Below, piece after piece: positions 11,321 through 24,457 of a DNA stretch of 64,000 nt (position 1 is the stretch's first letter; each line of letters starts with the position of its first letter). The notes beneath the pieces were generated by a model, which was not told where the DNA came from, ran no database searches, and saw only the letters and a program-made list of their open reading frames with translations. A program made the position numbers and the translations under genes. This stretch comes from Isoetes taiwanensis (Eukaryota; Streptophyta; Lycopodiopsida; Isoetales; Isoetaceae): assembly GCA_021234155.1 (NCBI GenBank), contig JAJEKV010000017.1, positions 6,576,992 through 6,640,991 of the forward strand, written 5' to 3'.

Positions 11321-14300
11321 ATGTTTAGGTTCTATAAATGTTGGGTTCTTGTAAATGAAAAGCCTGAGTATGTTTATAAATAGTAATCCGGGGTGTATTA
11401 CTTAGAAGTTATGTTGTCGTTTCGCCATTCCCAAACCAAATCGAGAAGGGTTGTTCATCTTGTCTGACTCGCATGTTCTGTTTTAGCTTGTAATCTCAAC
11501 AATCTACTTGTAAGTAATAGTGCCATGGCCAAGCTTGCTGGGGATTAGTTGGGAACAGAGATAGTATGGAACATTCTCAATAAAGTCAAAGGATAATACA
11601 ATAGAGAGGCAATTTATACAATTAGAAATACATTGTCCTTGTTTAGCTCAACATGACAAACAACAAAGTGTTGTGGTCCCCTCATTAGTTCTTCATTGTT
11701 GCTTTGGATCGTATCGCAATGTTGTCTCAGGGGACAATTTGTTTTTCATTCACTCATCTAGATTTGGTATTTACAGATGCACTTTGATTTGGCATTACAT
11801 ATGGGTTCTCCCTCAAGATTCACTTTTATAGCTCTCGTTTTCAATGGGTTTTCAGTCTCAATCTCAACTCTAACATTTACAATGATACAAATCTGAACTC
11901 ACTTCCTCTTTGATGTGACTTGAAGGATGCCTTTCAACATCTTTTTGCAGCATTGTTGCACGAAAAGATGAGCTGCTGAAATTGAAGATTATACTATGAA
12001 TTAATTGTGATGCATATGAATTGGGCATTTAGGCAACATTTAAAGCTACTTTTTGCATTACCTACTTTCCATGGCAATGAAGCAGATAACTGGTTAAACT
12101 TTCAAGCTTTCTTCTTTGTTTATTCTGAAAATTGTTTATTTTATTGTGCTCATTTTCCTATAAGGTGAGATGCAAGGCTCAAATAGTTGGTTTGACATGC
12201 AAAAGTGTCATATTGGTATAGAGGTCACGATGATTGAACACAATGAGCATCATACACGTTGTATATCCATTTACTTTCTAAATCCAATCATTCATGCATG
12301 GAGCACAAAAAGGTTGCAATGCTCATTTCCGACACACCCCTTAACAGTTTAGATTTAAATTGCAATGTTGCATCTTGCAATAACGTTTTTGAGGACCCTC
12401 AACAATTGACACCAATATTAAACAAAAGGATCCCATGCTTATATGCGGAAGCCGCAGAAGAGAAGTACTTTGTTTCAGAGAAATTTGTTTGTCTGGTGCA
12501 TCTGCTCCAACCTCAAGCGGACAATTTCCCATTGACATTGACAAAAGTCACTTGACATATAGATGAGCACAAAATAAGGTTTTCACTCAACAACGAAAGA
12601 TGCTTTTGACTATACATGAGCACAAAATAAGGCTTTCGCTCAACAACAAAGGTACCGTAGACAATATAAAAAAGATGTACATATGTACATCAACATTCTA
12701 CTTCGTCTCAGTTCATGTACAACAAAACAGTCCATGTAAGGTTTTTCAAGTAGGTTTGATAACTCTAAAAGCAATGAACTATAATCTAATATAATGAGTC
12801 TGACCTCAATAGCTTGACTGCCATCTTCTAAACCTGCATAACTAAAAAGTTAACCGATGAACAAAACTAACAAAACTGAAGCTTGATATTAAATAATACA
12901 AATGTTTTATGTCATTTCTCACATAGTTTCGAGCAATTATATGATGTATGGAACGATGTTTCCATAAGGAGTAGATTCTGCATTTCTATTAATAAGCAGG
13001 TTTAAAAAAACTAAGGAAATTTGTATTTGAAAATCTTTGCATATGCAAAAGCCTTGCAATTTTTTCTTTGTCGTGCAGATGCCTGCTTTATCATCTACTC
13101 TTGCCGGCTATAGCAATTCTCTCCCAAGAAGAAGAATAAACCCGTTATGGAACAACAATGGATGGATGAGCTCTAGTTCTGATAAACAATTAATGCAACA
13201 CCCATTTTGAATTGCAAGAAAAACAATATATGAGCAGTTCCAAATTTACCAAAAGGCAAAGGCAAAGGCAAGAGGATATCTATCTTTTAATCCAAAGTAA
13301 GCCAAATAACAAAGCTACTGCAACCAAAATGGACTTACTTCTTGATCTTGATCGTGTGGAAAAAATGTTGATGTTGACGCAAAAGAAAAGGCTGGAAATA
13401 CAAAAATGTCAGGGTCGTTTACATAGCTTGTTATGGGACTACTGCTGCCAGTAAGGCCCTACATATGCCACAACCCAAATTGAATTTTGCCTGGTCAAAG
13501 ATTCTGAAATCGAAATGCATGGAAATGCAAATGTAGCTGATAAAAATGTATACCTCTTGACTGGAAGAATCGAGCCTTCTGGCTTGAGGTCTGATCCAAA
13601 TTCAAACTTGACCATTATATTCCAGCATCGACCATGCTTTAGTTTACCTTTGTTACTGGGACATCAATGGCAAGACCCTGTGCATATAAAGAAAAAAGAA
13701 CAGAGGCATCGTTCAAAGCAAAATATCACATATTCTAGTATTACCTTGGGCAATTGGATCCATATGCCATCTAGCTCATTCTAACTGTACGCCTTGCAAT
13801 TGTTCATCTTATCTTGACATGCAAACATCCAAATGATTTAGATATCAGAGTAATGCTTGCAACACTAAGGATTTGTAACAGAAAACAATCTAAGTGTAAA
13901 AAGCCCATCAATACCTAACAATCCATGAAGCCTAGAATTGCCATTTCCATGCACATGCTAATTGCCTTGCAAAACTTATGCTAGTGTACATAAGGTCGAG
14001 AGATGTAACAGGAAAAAAAAAAAGTGTGGTACCATTTTTTTCATCTACATCTGCTTCCAATGCTAAGAAAAGTATTAAGAATTTGGGAGAGTATTTTTCG
14101 CCACGAAATTCCACTTGGATTAAAGAGCATTATGCAAAACCACGCTAGCTCCTAGATGATTAATGAAGCCAACAAAGAGAATCAGTATATTGACGGAAAG
14201 AACATTTACGCACGGCCATTTCCTCTCTGTTAATAACATCCAATGGAGTCTTTTATCTCTCCAATGCGAAGCCCAACTCTTCCTTGCAAATTTCGTCTTT

Positions 14301-14539
14301 GTGCTTACCTTGAAGCTTCCGCCTTCACCTCCATAGTGCCTATAGAAAGGAAGAAGGGCAAATCTATAAAGAAGCAACTCAAGCGGGGCTTTGTTTTCGT
14401 TGCTTCACATGACGGTGTTGTTGAGGTCCAAATGTGCCCATCGAACCATGAAACAGTACGCTAAGAATCGGTGCTTGTTGCTCGCGTTTATGAGCCACTG
14501 CAAAAACGGCTTTTGCTAGATGAGGGCATAGCCAAGATC
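11321..14539. other. Unrecognised sequence, no supported gene
   Basis: Short open frames (for example 12259-12555, 13212-13454 and 14243-14464 on plus, 14120-14377 on minus) have no recognisable domains. An approximate 60-bp repeat ('gagcacaaaataagg...ctcaacaac') occurs twice at about 12563-12652. This may be old transposon debris. Confidence 0.4.
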
Positions 14540-14542
14540 TTA

Positions 14543-14713
14543 GGGTGCTTTCCCATGGACGGCCGGACCTGGATGAGGTCAGGCCCAGGTCCAAAAGTAT
14601 TCCTCGCGATTATTTTCTAAACGAGGTTCTTAACCTCAGCCGCTCCGGTTTTCATCTCATGGGAACATGATCTTGAGGAAGCCTGGAGGTTTTCTGCCCA
14701 TGGGAAAGCACCC
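14543..14713. mobile_element. Tourist-like MITE, 171 bp
   Basis: Perfect 16-bp terminal inverted repeats (GGGTGCTTTCCCATGG on the left, its reverse complement on the right) are flanked by TTA at 14540-14542 and 14714-14716. A GG-starting end plus TTA target duplication is the PIF/Harbinger signature. The ends share a TTCCCATG core with the MITE at 4487-4858. The interior is G/A-rich and non-coding. Confidence 0.75.
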
Positions 14714-15004
14714 TTAGTCACGGAAGAAGACCTAGGGTTAACGAAAAAAGTGAAGCGAGATGCAAAATTGAATCTAATGCGTTGGATCTCAGATGATTGG
14801 ATCTAAGCCGTTGAATCTAGGGCTGGATCCAACACTTACGCTAAAACTTTAATACCGCGTTAATAACGAATGTAACTCCACCCCCATCGACGGCCTGCGT
14901 GGAGCCACTTGGCGCGATCCGGACGGTTCTAACGCACTCTTCACGCACCACGTGGCGTGATCCTAGGCCATCCCCCTTTTTTCTAACCACTATCTAAAAT
15001 TTTA

Positions 15005-15080
15005 TGTTGCATGGTGGATTCGAACCCAGGTCTAGCCCCCCAAACCCCCCAATTCCAACCACTAAGCCAAGCATTTTTTC
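15005..15080 (-). mobile_element. tRNA-derived SINE head (candidate)
   Basis: On the minus strand a pol III A box (TGGCTTAGTGG, 15059-15069) and a B box (GGTTCGAATCC, 15016-15026) lie about 33 nt apart, as in tRNAs. The sequence between them does not fold into a proper cloverleaf (a run of G replaces the anticodon arm), so a functional tRNA is unlikely and a SINE head is the better reading. The tail would extend left of 15005; its end was not located. Confidence 0.5.
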
Positions 15081-15480
15081 TTCAAAAAAATAAGAGGCTC
15101 AAATATAGTTAAGGTTAGACCATGTGCATGTCTCCCATGCCTATAGGCCAGAATGTTGCCACATGGCACGATTACAGAGGGGGAGACAGATGGGAGAGAG
15201 AGAGGAGAGAGAAGAGAGGAGAGAGAAGAGAGAGGAGAGAGAGAGGGAGGAGATAGAAGCGATAGAGAGAGAGAGAGAGGGAGGGAGGGGAGAGAGCTAG
15301 AGAGAGAGAGAGAGATGCCTTGGCCACATGTCGACTTAGAGATGACGAGAGAGAATAATGAGAGAATACGAGAGATGAGAGATGGGGAGAGATGGGGAGA
15401 TGGGTGAGAGTGGGAAAACCCAACTCTCACCTCGAGAGATGATTCGCCCCCTAACTTGGTAGTTAGGGGCGTTTTCATTG
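15081..15480 (+). repeat. GA-rich block 1 with right shoulder
   Basis: The core is an imperfect GA tract (about 15171-15312). It is followed by the right-shoulder sequence seen at the other blocks: a TTGGCCACATG-type motif (15318-15329), 'gagagatgggga' words, a hairpin near 15402-15432 (GGTGAGAGT...ACTCTCACC), and CCTAAC...GTTAGGGGCG (about 15450-15470). The usual left shoulder is missing. The reading frames across it (Arg/Glu or Ser/Leu repeats) are artefacts of the repeat. Confidence 0.7.
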
Positions 15481-15839
15481 CCCACTAACCAAACAATTAG
15501 CCTTTAATTTTTTCCTGAAAAACCGCCGAAATGTTTCCCATTAATAATAGGGCGCCATTTCCCCTGTTTCTTGATCTTCAAGGCCGCCTAATTCTTGCTC
15601 CAAGTATCCAATTCCTCGAAGCAATTAGCCGACACGATCCGGGTATTCATCGGATCAACGCAGGCATTTGCATTATGTTTTTGTGCATTCGTTCATTAAT
15701 TTCTGATCGTCAATTTCCTTTTTTATGTCGTCCTTATTCCCAATCAATTAATTGGATTCGGATGTCTAAGGCCTCTCGTCTGCTTTGCCAAGAACCAAGC
15801 AAGCCTTTTCGTGCCTCCTCGGGTTGAAAAAATGGCACC

Positions 15840-16960
15840 AAGAAGGACCGGAAAATGACAGGCCCGGATCTCCATGGATGTGCAATTGGAGACTAATTCG
15901 AGCCAATTCCCTCTTCAAGGCAGTCAAAAGAAAAGAGATCCAAGCGTGTATTCAGTGAAATTCGGGCATCCTCCAATATTGTGAGTGAATCTTTAGAAAC
16001 CGATTCGCTTTGGCTATTGTTGTGCATGAGAAGGAAAATTCAAAAGTGATAGACACAAAGAATAGGAAGTCCCCGTGCAATGGGACGGATCACGGTGTCT
16101 CCACATTCCTCAATCTCCCGAGCGAGATGAAATTGGTAACCGGAGGCACCCTCAACCTCTCCAACACACAATGGAGGGAAATTATGATGAAATTGCAGCC
16201 CTTTGTTGGGGGTTTAGTGGAGCTGAGACAACTAAAGAACAAATGGGATAAGCTGCAAGCTAAATTTAAAGATGAGAAGGAGGCTTGTAGCCATACAGGG
16301 GTTTACGAACCATCCGGTTGCCAAAGTGGTATGACAGAATGGAAGAAGTCAAATATGGTGTCACCTCGATAATCCAATACCAGTCTTTTGGTGATGATGG
16401 TGAATTTGGCAATGAAGCTTTCGAGGCTGCAGACTTGCATACTAATTACTCAGAATCTTTCATGAATGACAGTTTTTTTGAAACTGTTGGAACAGATGCA
16501 GCATTTGAAGACCAATTTGCTGATCCACCCAATTCAAACAATGATGTGAACACGGGAAATCCGAGCAGTCCAGTGATGCCAGAAAATCCAATCAATAGGA
16601 CACCCACAGGAAACCAGACAGATTCTTCAAGTCCTAGATCAGCAGCATGTAATCAGCCTGGAGTTTGTGGAAAACCTACAAGTAGAAAGAAGTCCAGGTT
16701 GCAAATAGATGAGGACATTGCAATGGGAATATCACAGATGGCAAGCACATTTGGGGACACTGAGGTGAAGAAATTAGATTTTCTGAAAGAAGAAAGTGCA
16801 AGGAAAATTGAGTTGGTCGGGGAATTGGAAACAATAAGATCTCAAAGCGGTGCAAAAAAATTGCAGAGTCAATGGTCGCAATGACTCAAAGCATATGTGA
16901 AATGACAAAGGAGACCTTGCTCGAAATTGCCAAACTTCTTTGCCAAAAACAAGGAATAAA
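15840..16960 (+). pseudogene. Harbinger unit A: MYB/SANT-like DNA-binding ORF
   Basis: The accessory DNA-binding gene of a PIF/Harbinger element. In such elements this protein partners the transposase and binds the element ends. The clear part starts near 16010 in the frame LAIVVHE. It carries a Myb_DNA-bind_3-like segment ending in WREIMMKL and LRQLKNKWDKLQAKF (about 16130-16280). A Ser/Asn/Pro-rich middle and a C-terminal helical region with MTQSICEMTKETLLEIAKLL (about 16880-16940) follow. The frame changes near 16318 and again in the A-run at about 16853-16860, so it is broken. The whole layout matches unit B (25128-26335), including the motif SPRSAACN.PGV.GKPT in both. Upstream codons at 15840-16005 may form a first exon. 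Confidence 0.65.
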
Positions 16961-17158
16961 GGTTCGTTTCAGGTTATTTGCTTTTAGAATTTCTTTTTTG
17001 AACCTGTCAAAAAATCATCCAAAGAGTCTTAAATATTAAAGAAGTTATATGACCCTATTATTTTAGCATTAAATATTGCCTTCTAGTCACGAGTCATCCA
17101 AATTCGTAAAAGGCTACTTAAGCTCCCTCCAATTCTTGCATGCAAGCCGCCCGACAAT

Positions 17159-17743
17159 ATGGAGAGAGTCGTGAACGAGCAGCCAACGCTCTCCAAGCCG
17201 ATCCTCCTCTTCTTCGAAGTTCCTCTTCTAGTTCCTCTTCCGGTTCCTATTTAACTCCACCCACCACATCTTCATCTTCCTCCGAGATACCCTATTATTC
17301 TGACCATGATACCCGCCTACCTCCGGTGGCGAGGTTCTTCCCGGCGGCGATGGGGGGATTCTCTGCAGTTTAGTGACCCGCCTGTGAGCTTAGAAAATGT
17401 TTTTCAGGAAAATCATGAGGAGAATCTTGAAGACTCATCGGACGAAGTGGAGCAAGAAGAAAGCCAATTTTCATCTCCCACTGTCCAGCCAGCAAACCCT
17501 GAAGTTCAAGTTATGTCTCACAAGGTTATTCATTGCAGCCAAGAAGGGAGACCATTGTAGTTTTTCATTGGAATGGGCGTTAGCGTGGATCAGGAGGTTT
17601 TGGAATGGGCAGCAAATTCTGCAAACAACCGGACAGGGCATATGGAGTGTGTTTATGTCAAGCTACAGGAAAAGTGGTGCCTCCATGAAATTCGTAGTCC
17701 AACCTTTCCATGTGATCTGTGTCCCCTTTCTATGCGAATCTGA
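17159..17743 (+). pseudogene. Harbinger unit A: conserved small third ORF
   Basis: Unknown function. It lies between the MYB-like ORF and the convergent transposase, as in unit B. It begins near a MERV-type Met at 17159, shows a Ser-rich run (about 17205-17285), and ends in a conserved domain with GMGVSVDQEVLEWA, VYVKLQEKWCLHEIRSPT (about 17566-17706). The unit B protein has the same positions: a DMG, an EEELFHWVM, and FVKVTGQWVLMEIRTPT. An in-frame TAG at 17558-17560 and at least one frameshift break this copy. The ungapped match on both sides of the TAG shows that it interrupts a formerly continuous ORF. I know no family for it. Confidence 0.6.
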
Positions 17744-18292
17744 CTCTCCTTTCTTTCTTTTTTTGTTATGCATTTTCTTTTTATAAAATGCCTTTGTTTT
17801 TGTTAAATGGCATGGCTGCCATTTTTTCTCATATGATTGCTTACGAAGGCGGAATGGATGAAAAAAAAATGCCTCTATGTATTCATGCAGATTTCCTGGT
17901 ATCATTGGAAGGTGTGCAGACTTTTTTTTAGTATAGTGAAGTCATTTGACTCACTGAGAATGTTTCTGGCAGCTCAAATGCTGAATTATTTTGAACAGGG
18001 CTTTATATGCCTATGTAATCTTTTTTTTTATGAATATAAACTTCTCTTATCAAACCTGTTTGTGGACAGATGATCTTTCCTATTATTCTAAGTTCTCTAA
18101 TTGTGAAGTCACAGGACTCACTAATTCTGTAACAGGTTGTTCAGTATTTCCAAGTGAAATGTTTTGAAACTTAGCACTAAACTGAATCAATTATTCATCT
18201 TAATGTAAGAAATGCCTGACAAATAAGTGAAGATAGCGAGATGGATAAGAATTGACTTTTGCTTTTAATATTTATTGTCTACAAAAAAACAA

Positions 18293-19640
18293 TCATAGGA
18301 TCACATGTCCATCCAGATTTTCAAATAACACGTGCCTCATTTGATCACCTTGTTTTTTTAATGACCTGTTCATGGCTTCTGTTTCATAGTAGTAAATTGG
18401 TGGAGGATCATCTTCAATTGGCAGCATGTCCCAGCCCTTGTCTTCCATTATACAGAAGTTCCAAAGAACACAACATGCGTGTATGATTTTGGAAGCTTTG
18501 GCAACATGCGGGCAAGTGTTTGAAATTTCGAATTTTTTTCCTTCACAATGCCAAATCCATTCTCCACACACACACTCGCCCTACAAATCCTTTTGTTGAA
18601 CTTACCATAAAAGCATACGATTTTGAGGAAAGACTTTAAGGAGAAAGGGCCTGCTAGAATATTTGAATCACCTAATAGTAATGGTGGAATATTTACCGAA
18701 CATCTTGATCGAGAGGGCTGCCCCTTCTTGATTTTTACGCCACTAAGAGTCACCACATTGGTTCTTGTAAAATTTGTTTGGAGGCAATTTTGTTATAGAT
18801 GGAGCTCTTCTTGAACCGGGTTGGAATCATGGACTGAACTTTGTTCTTGTTACACAAACATTTATAAAAAGTCTGCTATGTGTCACAATTCCTTGCATGA
18901 GACATGAATGCCTCTTATGTCTGGCATTGTAATAGTCTTCCCCATTGTCCTTTTTTTTGGGTTTCCTCCATAAAAAATATGGGATCCGGCCAACCGCACC
19001 ATATATATTGGGCAACCCGGTTGCATCATGGAATTCCTTAATGCCAATGAATTAATCTTGCACTGTAGGCATTGCAACAAACGTTTGTGCAAAGCATTGT
19101 CTTCGAAGCCAATACAAAGCGTGATTTTCTTGGTATATTTCAGATTGTTGCCTTCCCAACATAAAATCTCGACCAGACATGTAGGGGCATATCCCCGTGT
19201 GCAAGAAAATACTGTAACCATAGCAACCGCTTTCCTCGGATCAACGGGGGGCCTTACTTTATTACCCGCCCGACAAGATAGGGCCCAATTAAACCTACTA
19301 ATCTCTCAAATGTGGCTCTCTTCATCCCGTAAAATTGGTGCCACATATCATCTTCGGCGAAGCTATACAATTCCATGCGTGGTTATCAATATTATCCCAT
19401 TGTGTTCTCTCGCCTTGGAGCAATCCAAAATCTTCTAGGTGGTCTTCTAACCCCTTTGGAACCAAGAACCATTAACGCTGCAGATGCGAAAAAAACATAC
19501 CATTGTTGTCTTCTAAAACATCATCATCGAGCGTATTCATTGGATCTTCGAGCTCGTTGAGTTCCAATAGCCGCAAACAAGTATCTCCGTAATGCAAACC
19601 GAAAGTGTCAAAGCCCGAAAAGCATGGCAATCATACCAAG
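18293..19640 (-). pseudogene. Harbinger unit A: DDE transposase, dead copy
   Basis: A PIF/Harbinger (DDE_Tnp_4) transposase relic, colinear with the better copy at 28240-29701. Recognisable pieces on the minus strand are DDMWHQF/MKRA-type sequence (about 19.3 kb), NIYGAV (about 18.99 kb), RHKRHSCLMQGIVTH.RLFINVCV (about 18.85-18.92 kb), SVHDSN (about 18.83 kb), and CVENGFGIVKEK (about 18.53-18.57 kb). The first catalytic Asp (GAVDGSH in copy B) is replaced and shifted by an inserted base here, and several frameshifts occur, so the protein cannot be active. It faces the MYB-like and third ORFs convergently. Confidence 0.75.
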
Positions 19641-19799
19641 AATGACCGGATCCATGGTTTAGTGGCCGGAATCAAAAGAATGGGGAGGGAAAACTAGAAA
19701 TGAATTATCCCACATAGCCCGCCGAACCAAGAAAAACAGGCTTGAATATCCCACAATTTGGCCCGAATTGAACGCTACGATCAATTATCCCACATTTTC

Positions 19800-19992
19800 C
19801 TCGTCGGCCGGGAATTGATGCACGATCGAAAAACCGCAAAACAAAGAAAAATTCTCGCTAATAATGTAGGTCAGCCTAAGCCTCGAGACAATCGCTCTCC
19901 TCTCCTCCCAAAAAAATACGCATATTTCGGGAGGAACCGTGATGTGACGAGAGATGGATTTTTTACTTGAGCATGGCCTAATTTAAAGAGAG

Positions 19993-20071
<79 letters not shown>

Positions 20072-20266
20072 AGGAGAGGTGAGAGAGAGAGAAAAAGAAG
20101 AGAGAGGAGAGAGAGAGAGGAGGGAGAAGAGAAAAAGGAGAGAGGGAAGAGAGAGGAGAGAGAGAGGAGAGAGAAGAGAGAGGAGAGAGAGAGAGAGGAG
20201 GGAGAAGAGAGAGAGAGGAGAGGGAGAGAGAGAGAGAGAGAGAAAGAAAAATAAAGAGATAGGGGG

Positions 20267-20331
<65 letters not shown>

Positions 20332-20690
20332 GAGAAGGAGAGAGAGGAGGGAGAAGAGAAAAAGGAGAGAGGGAAGAGAGAGGAGAGAGAAGAGAGAGGA
20401 GGGAGAAGAGAGAGAGAGAGGAATAGAAAAGAGAGAGAAAGATAGAGAGAGAGGAGAGAAATAGAGAGAGAGGAGAGAGATAGGAGAGAGAGAAGGAAAA
20501 AAGGGGAGAGAGAGAAGAGAGAAAGGAGAGAGAGAGAGAGAGAGAGAGAGATGCGTTGGCCACATGCGGACTTAGAGATTACGAGAGACAATACGAGAGA
20601 TGGGAGAAGGGGAGAGATGGGTGAGAGTGGGTTTTCTTGACTCTCATCTCGAGAGACAATTTCTCCCTAACAGGAGAGAGGGACATTCCC
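19800..20690 (+). repeat. GA-rich block 2 with shoulders
   Basis: The left shoulder contains a hairpin (CCTCCC...GGGAGG, about 19907-19936), 'acgagagatgg', and an eroded GCATG-GCCTAAT motif. Pure GA runs occur at 19994-20067 and 20269-20329 within a longer impure purine tract to about 20550. The right shoulder has ATGCGTTGGCCACATGC (20551-20567), GTGAGAGTGGG...ACTCTCAT, CTCCCTAAC and CATTCCCATTGAC (to about 20696). The purine strand is the plus strand. Long Ser/Leu or Arg/Glu frames across it are not genes. Confidence 0.8.
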
Positions 20691-20696
20691 ATTGAC

Positions 20697-21840
20697 TTTT
20701 AATTGTTAAAGGTGTACTCTCCGGAAGTTCTTTTTTTTTCCCCGAAATATTTTCTGGCAGCTAGTAGCTATTTCCTCTGAAAGCTTTTTCCTTGTCTTCT
20801 ACGGTGGAAAGAGAGCATGGAAAATTTTCGTGCTGCTAGAACACCTGCGGCAGCGGCGCCGAATGCCTTTGGCACTGCCGCACTTAGCGCCTTTGCCATA
20901 CCAGAGCATATTACCCATTATGAGCTTGGCTATGGCGCCCATAAAAATCTGTAAGGCTCTGCTTCCATATATGGCTTGTTCTTCGTATAGAGAGACTTGC
21001 TGCTAGAACTAGTTATAAGAAGCATGAATACCTGTTTGCACCAATCATGCTAGATTCATCTATGACCTCTGAGGCCAACAAGATAAAGATTCAGAAATTG
21101 CAAGAACAATAAATTTGCACTCATAATCATCTTGTGGGTGCAGTTACCTGCAGGAAATTTAGTGCAGTAACAAAGAAATTGGCTTTTTCTATATCCAAAT
21201 TCCCGTGGCGAAACACAAGGAAGGAACCATGCTGATAGAAAGCTCATGAATTAGAAGCCCATCTGCTACATTATAATTTCGATTTCACAGATATAAGCAG
21301 GGGAAGAAGCATCTGTTCTTGAGCACAAAACAAACCCATTTCACAGATATAAGCAGGGGAAGAAACATCTGCTCTTAAGCACAAACAAAACACATTTCAC
21401 AGATACAAGCTTCCGGAAATCAAATTTTGAACTTCTGAAGATCAAATTGAAGCAGGAAAAATTGGGCATTCTGGAGCGCCCCTTTCTTAACATCGGAACT
21501 AATCGGCCATAATTTGTAGTGTTGAAGCAACAGTGACCTTAAATCGTGCTGCAACAGGGCAGCTTCTTCAACGAAACCCCAAACCAAACCCTATGTGTTT
21601 GCATTTAGAAAACTTGGAACCCTACACAAAAGATCCGAAAAGAATGGCTATTCTATTTGTATGTCGATCTATTTGTATGGCCAACGACTCCTAGTCAATC
21701 TTAAGACCTTCCCTCGTCGACTTCCTCGGTCTATGGCCTTTCGCCATAGCCGCTGCCTTAAGAGCGAGGGAGGAAAAAAAAACCGACGCCTATTTTATTT
21801 TTCAGCCTATCTTTTATTTTTGCCCTTTAATCCAAGATTG
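20697..21840. mobile_element. Gene-less segment between GA blocks 2 and 3 (array unit X1)
   Basis: It lies between two same-orientation GA blocks and starts like the Harbinger units (CATTCCCATTGAC, then a T-run and CCCGAAATAT at about 20740-20750). It contains no transposase or MYB-like frame. Contents include a GC-rich inverted repeat (GCGGCAG...CTGCCGC, about 20850-20882), a two- to three-copy tandem repeat at 21282-21410, and unrecognised AT-rich sequence. The best reading is an internally deleted or replaced non-autonomous unit. Confidence 0.4.
21282..21410. repeat. Tandem repeat, about 56-bp period
   Basis: Units starting 'atttcacagatataagcagg' occur at about 21282, 21339 and (partial) 21394, with 'gaagaa(g/a)catctg(t/c)tctt(g/a)agcac' in each of the first two. 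The copies are slightly diverged. Confidence 0.8.
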
Positions 21841-22635
<795 letters not shown>

Positions 22636-23590
22636 ACACGGTTAAGCCTTTTTCCTTCTATTTTTTATGGCGGTATACCCTGAGATTGGAACAGGGCATG
22701 GCATTTCGAGCACGTCAGGACAGGGCAGGGCACTGGGCAACACGGCTGCCCCACGGCTATGGGTATGAAAAATTTGTGCAGATTTTCTCAGATTTTCTTT
22801 CGTGGTATTGAGCACGTAAACACATGAACCTGTGTATTGTGCAAACTGCACAGAAGAATCCGGCAATTTGAAGGTGGAACTGCAATTTGAAGGCGGGGAA
22901 AAGGATTTGGGTATTACAGTAGATTGAAGAGCTTGAGTAGATGATGTGCTAGATGCTAGAAAGTGGAAAATACCTAGACAGCTTGATCATATTTTGTTAT
23001 TTGGGCACAAAGTTAGGTAAGGTAAGGTGGCATGGGATTTTGAGCACTCGATCCATAAAAGCCTTCAACTACCGAAAATCTAGTTACTGCCTTTGGAGCT
23101 TAAAACAATCCAAATGGAAGCCTTCACATCCGGTTGTGTTATTTTTTTTCCTTGCAATCCTATTCCCGCCAGATAAATCCTACCCTCGGCTTGAAGCCCG
23201 AAAGCACATCTTGGAAGAAACGAGCCCATGGATCTCTAAGCTTGCAAAACTAACTGGAGTGATCGGTTGGATGCTTCACTTTTGTGGTTGAAGGTCGGGC
23301 CGCAAGGTGAAGGAACAAGTGTTCAATCTTTTAAAATTCATTGATTATGCCGCTTTTGCAGCTACGGACATGGAACAAGGCAAAAAAAACACCAAAGCTT
23401 CTTTCTTAGCCGCACACCATTAATTTCAAGGCCGATTTGCCACAAGGCTTAGCTTCAAGGCCGATTTGTCGGATTTGTAATGTCGTGGGCCGATTTGTCG
23501 GATTTGTAGCTTTGCCCTTTTTTGCCCCTTCTTAAGCTTTTGTTCGAGACTGCGCCGTGCACCGCCCCCACGCCAAAGTGAACAAAAGCT
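22636..23590. mobile_element. Gene-less segment between GA blocks 3 and 4 (array unit X2)
   Basis: About 0.95 kb between two same-orientation GA blocks. It begins after the shared CATTGACC...GGTTAAGCC motif. No reading frame resembles Harbinger proteins. A short direct repeat, 'ggccgatttgtcggatttgta', occurs twice near 23460-23510. It is interpreted as a non-autonomous unit, which remains an inference. Confidence 0.35.
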
Positions 23591-23935
23591 ACTAACTAAG
23601 GGGTTAAGGCTGGAGAGATAATTATCTCTAGAGCCTCTCTCATAAAATACGAGCAATTTTATCTCTCTTGTGATAGCCGAGAGATAAAAAATTTGCATGC
23701 ATGTGGGAAACCTAAGAGAGAGGGGAAAGAAGGGAGAGGAGAGAGAAGAGAGAGAGGAGAGCTGAAAGAGAGAGAGGCAAAAGAGAGGAAAGAGAAGAGA
23801 GAAAGGAGAGAGGGAAGAGAGAGGAGAGAGAGAGAGAGAGAAGAGAGAGGAGGGAGAAGAGAGAGAGAGAGGAATAGAAGAGGGGAGAAATAGAAAGAGA
23901 GGAGAGAGATAGGACAGAGAGAAGGAAAAAAGAAG

Positions 23936-24009
<74 letters not shown>

Positions 24010-24414
24010 TATTTTAACGTCACGCCACTAGGCAGCATCCAACTGGACATGTGACCACACACCACACTACATTGCTTGATTGGGCCCCGCCCCAACCACT
24101 TTTTACATCAAGGCCCTGTGGGTTTTGACACCCAATAGTTCAGAGCGCGAGCAAGAGAGGGAGAGAAGAGAGAGGGAAGAGAGAGGGGGGGAGAGAGAGG
24201 GGGATGTAAGAGAGAGGAGAGAGAGGGGAAAGAAGAGAGATGAGAGGGAGAGGAGAGAGAAGAGAGAAAGGGGGGGAAAGAGAGAGGAGAGAGAGAGGAG
24301 AGAGAAGAGAGAGAAAGATAGGAGAGGGGGGGGATTATAAAGAGAGAGGGAGAGAGATAGGAGAGAGAGGAGAGAGGGAAGAGATAGAAAGAGAGAGAAG
24401 AGAGAGGAGAGAGA

Positions 24415-24457
<43 letters not shown>

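Noticed and set aside
15016-15069. Functional tRNA gene
   Set aside because: A and B boxes are present but the anticodon arm region is a G/C run with no cloverleaf.
19871-20591. Very long Ser/Leu-rich and Arg/Glu-rich reading frames in all frames
   Set aside because: They are produced by (GA)n/(CT)n repeats, which lack stop codons in most frames. The same occurs at 15.1, 21.9, 23.7-24.7 and 30.0 kb.
23712-24095. Frame with YLSI repeats on the minus strand
   Set aside because: Direct translation of the (GATA)n microsatellite; not a protein.
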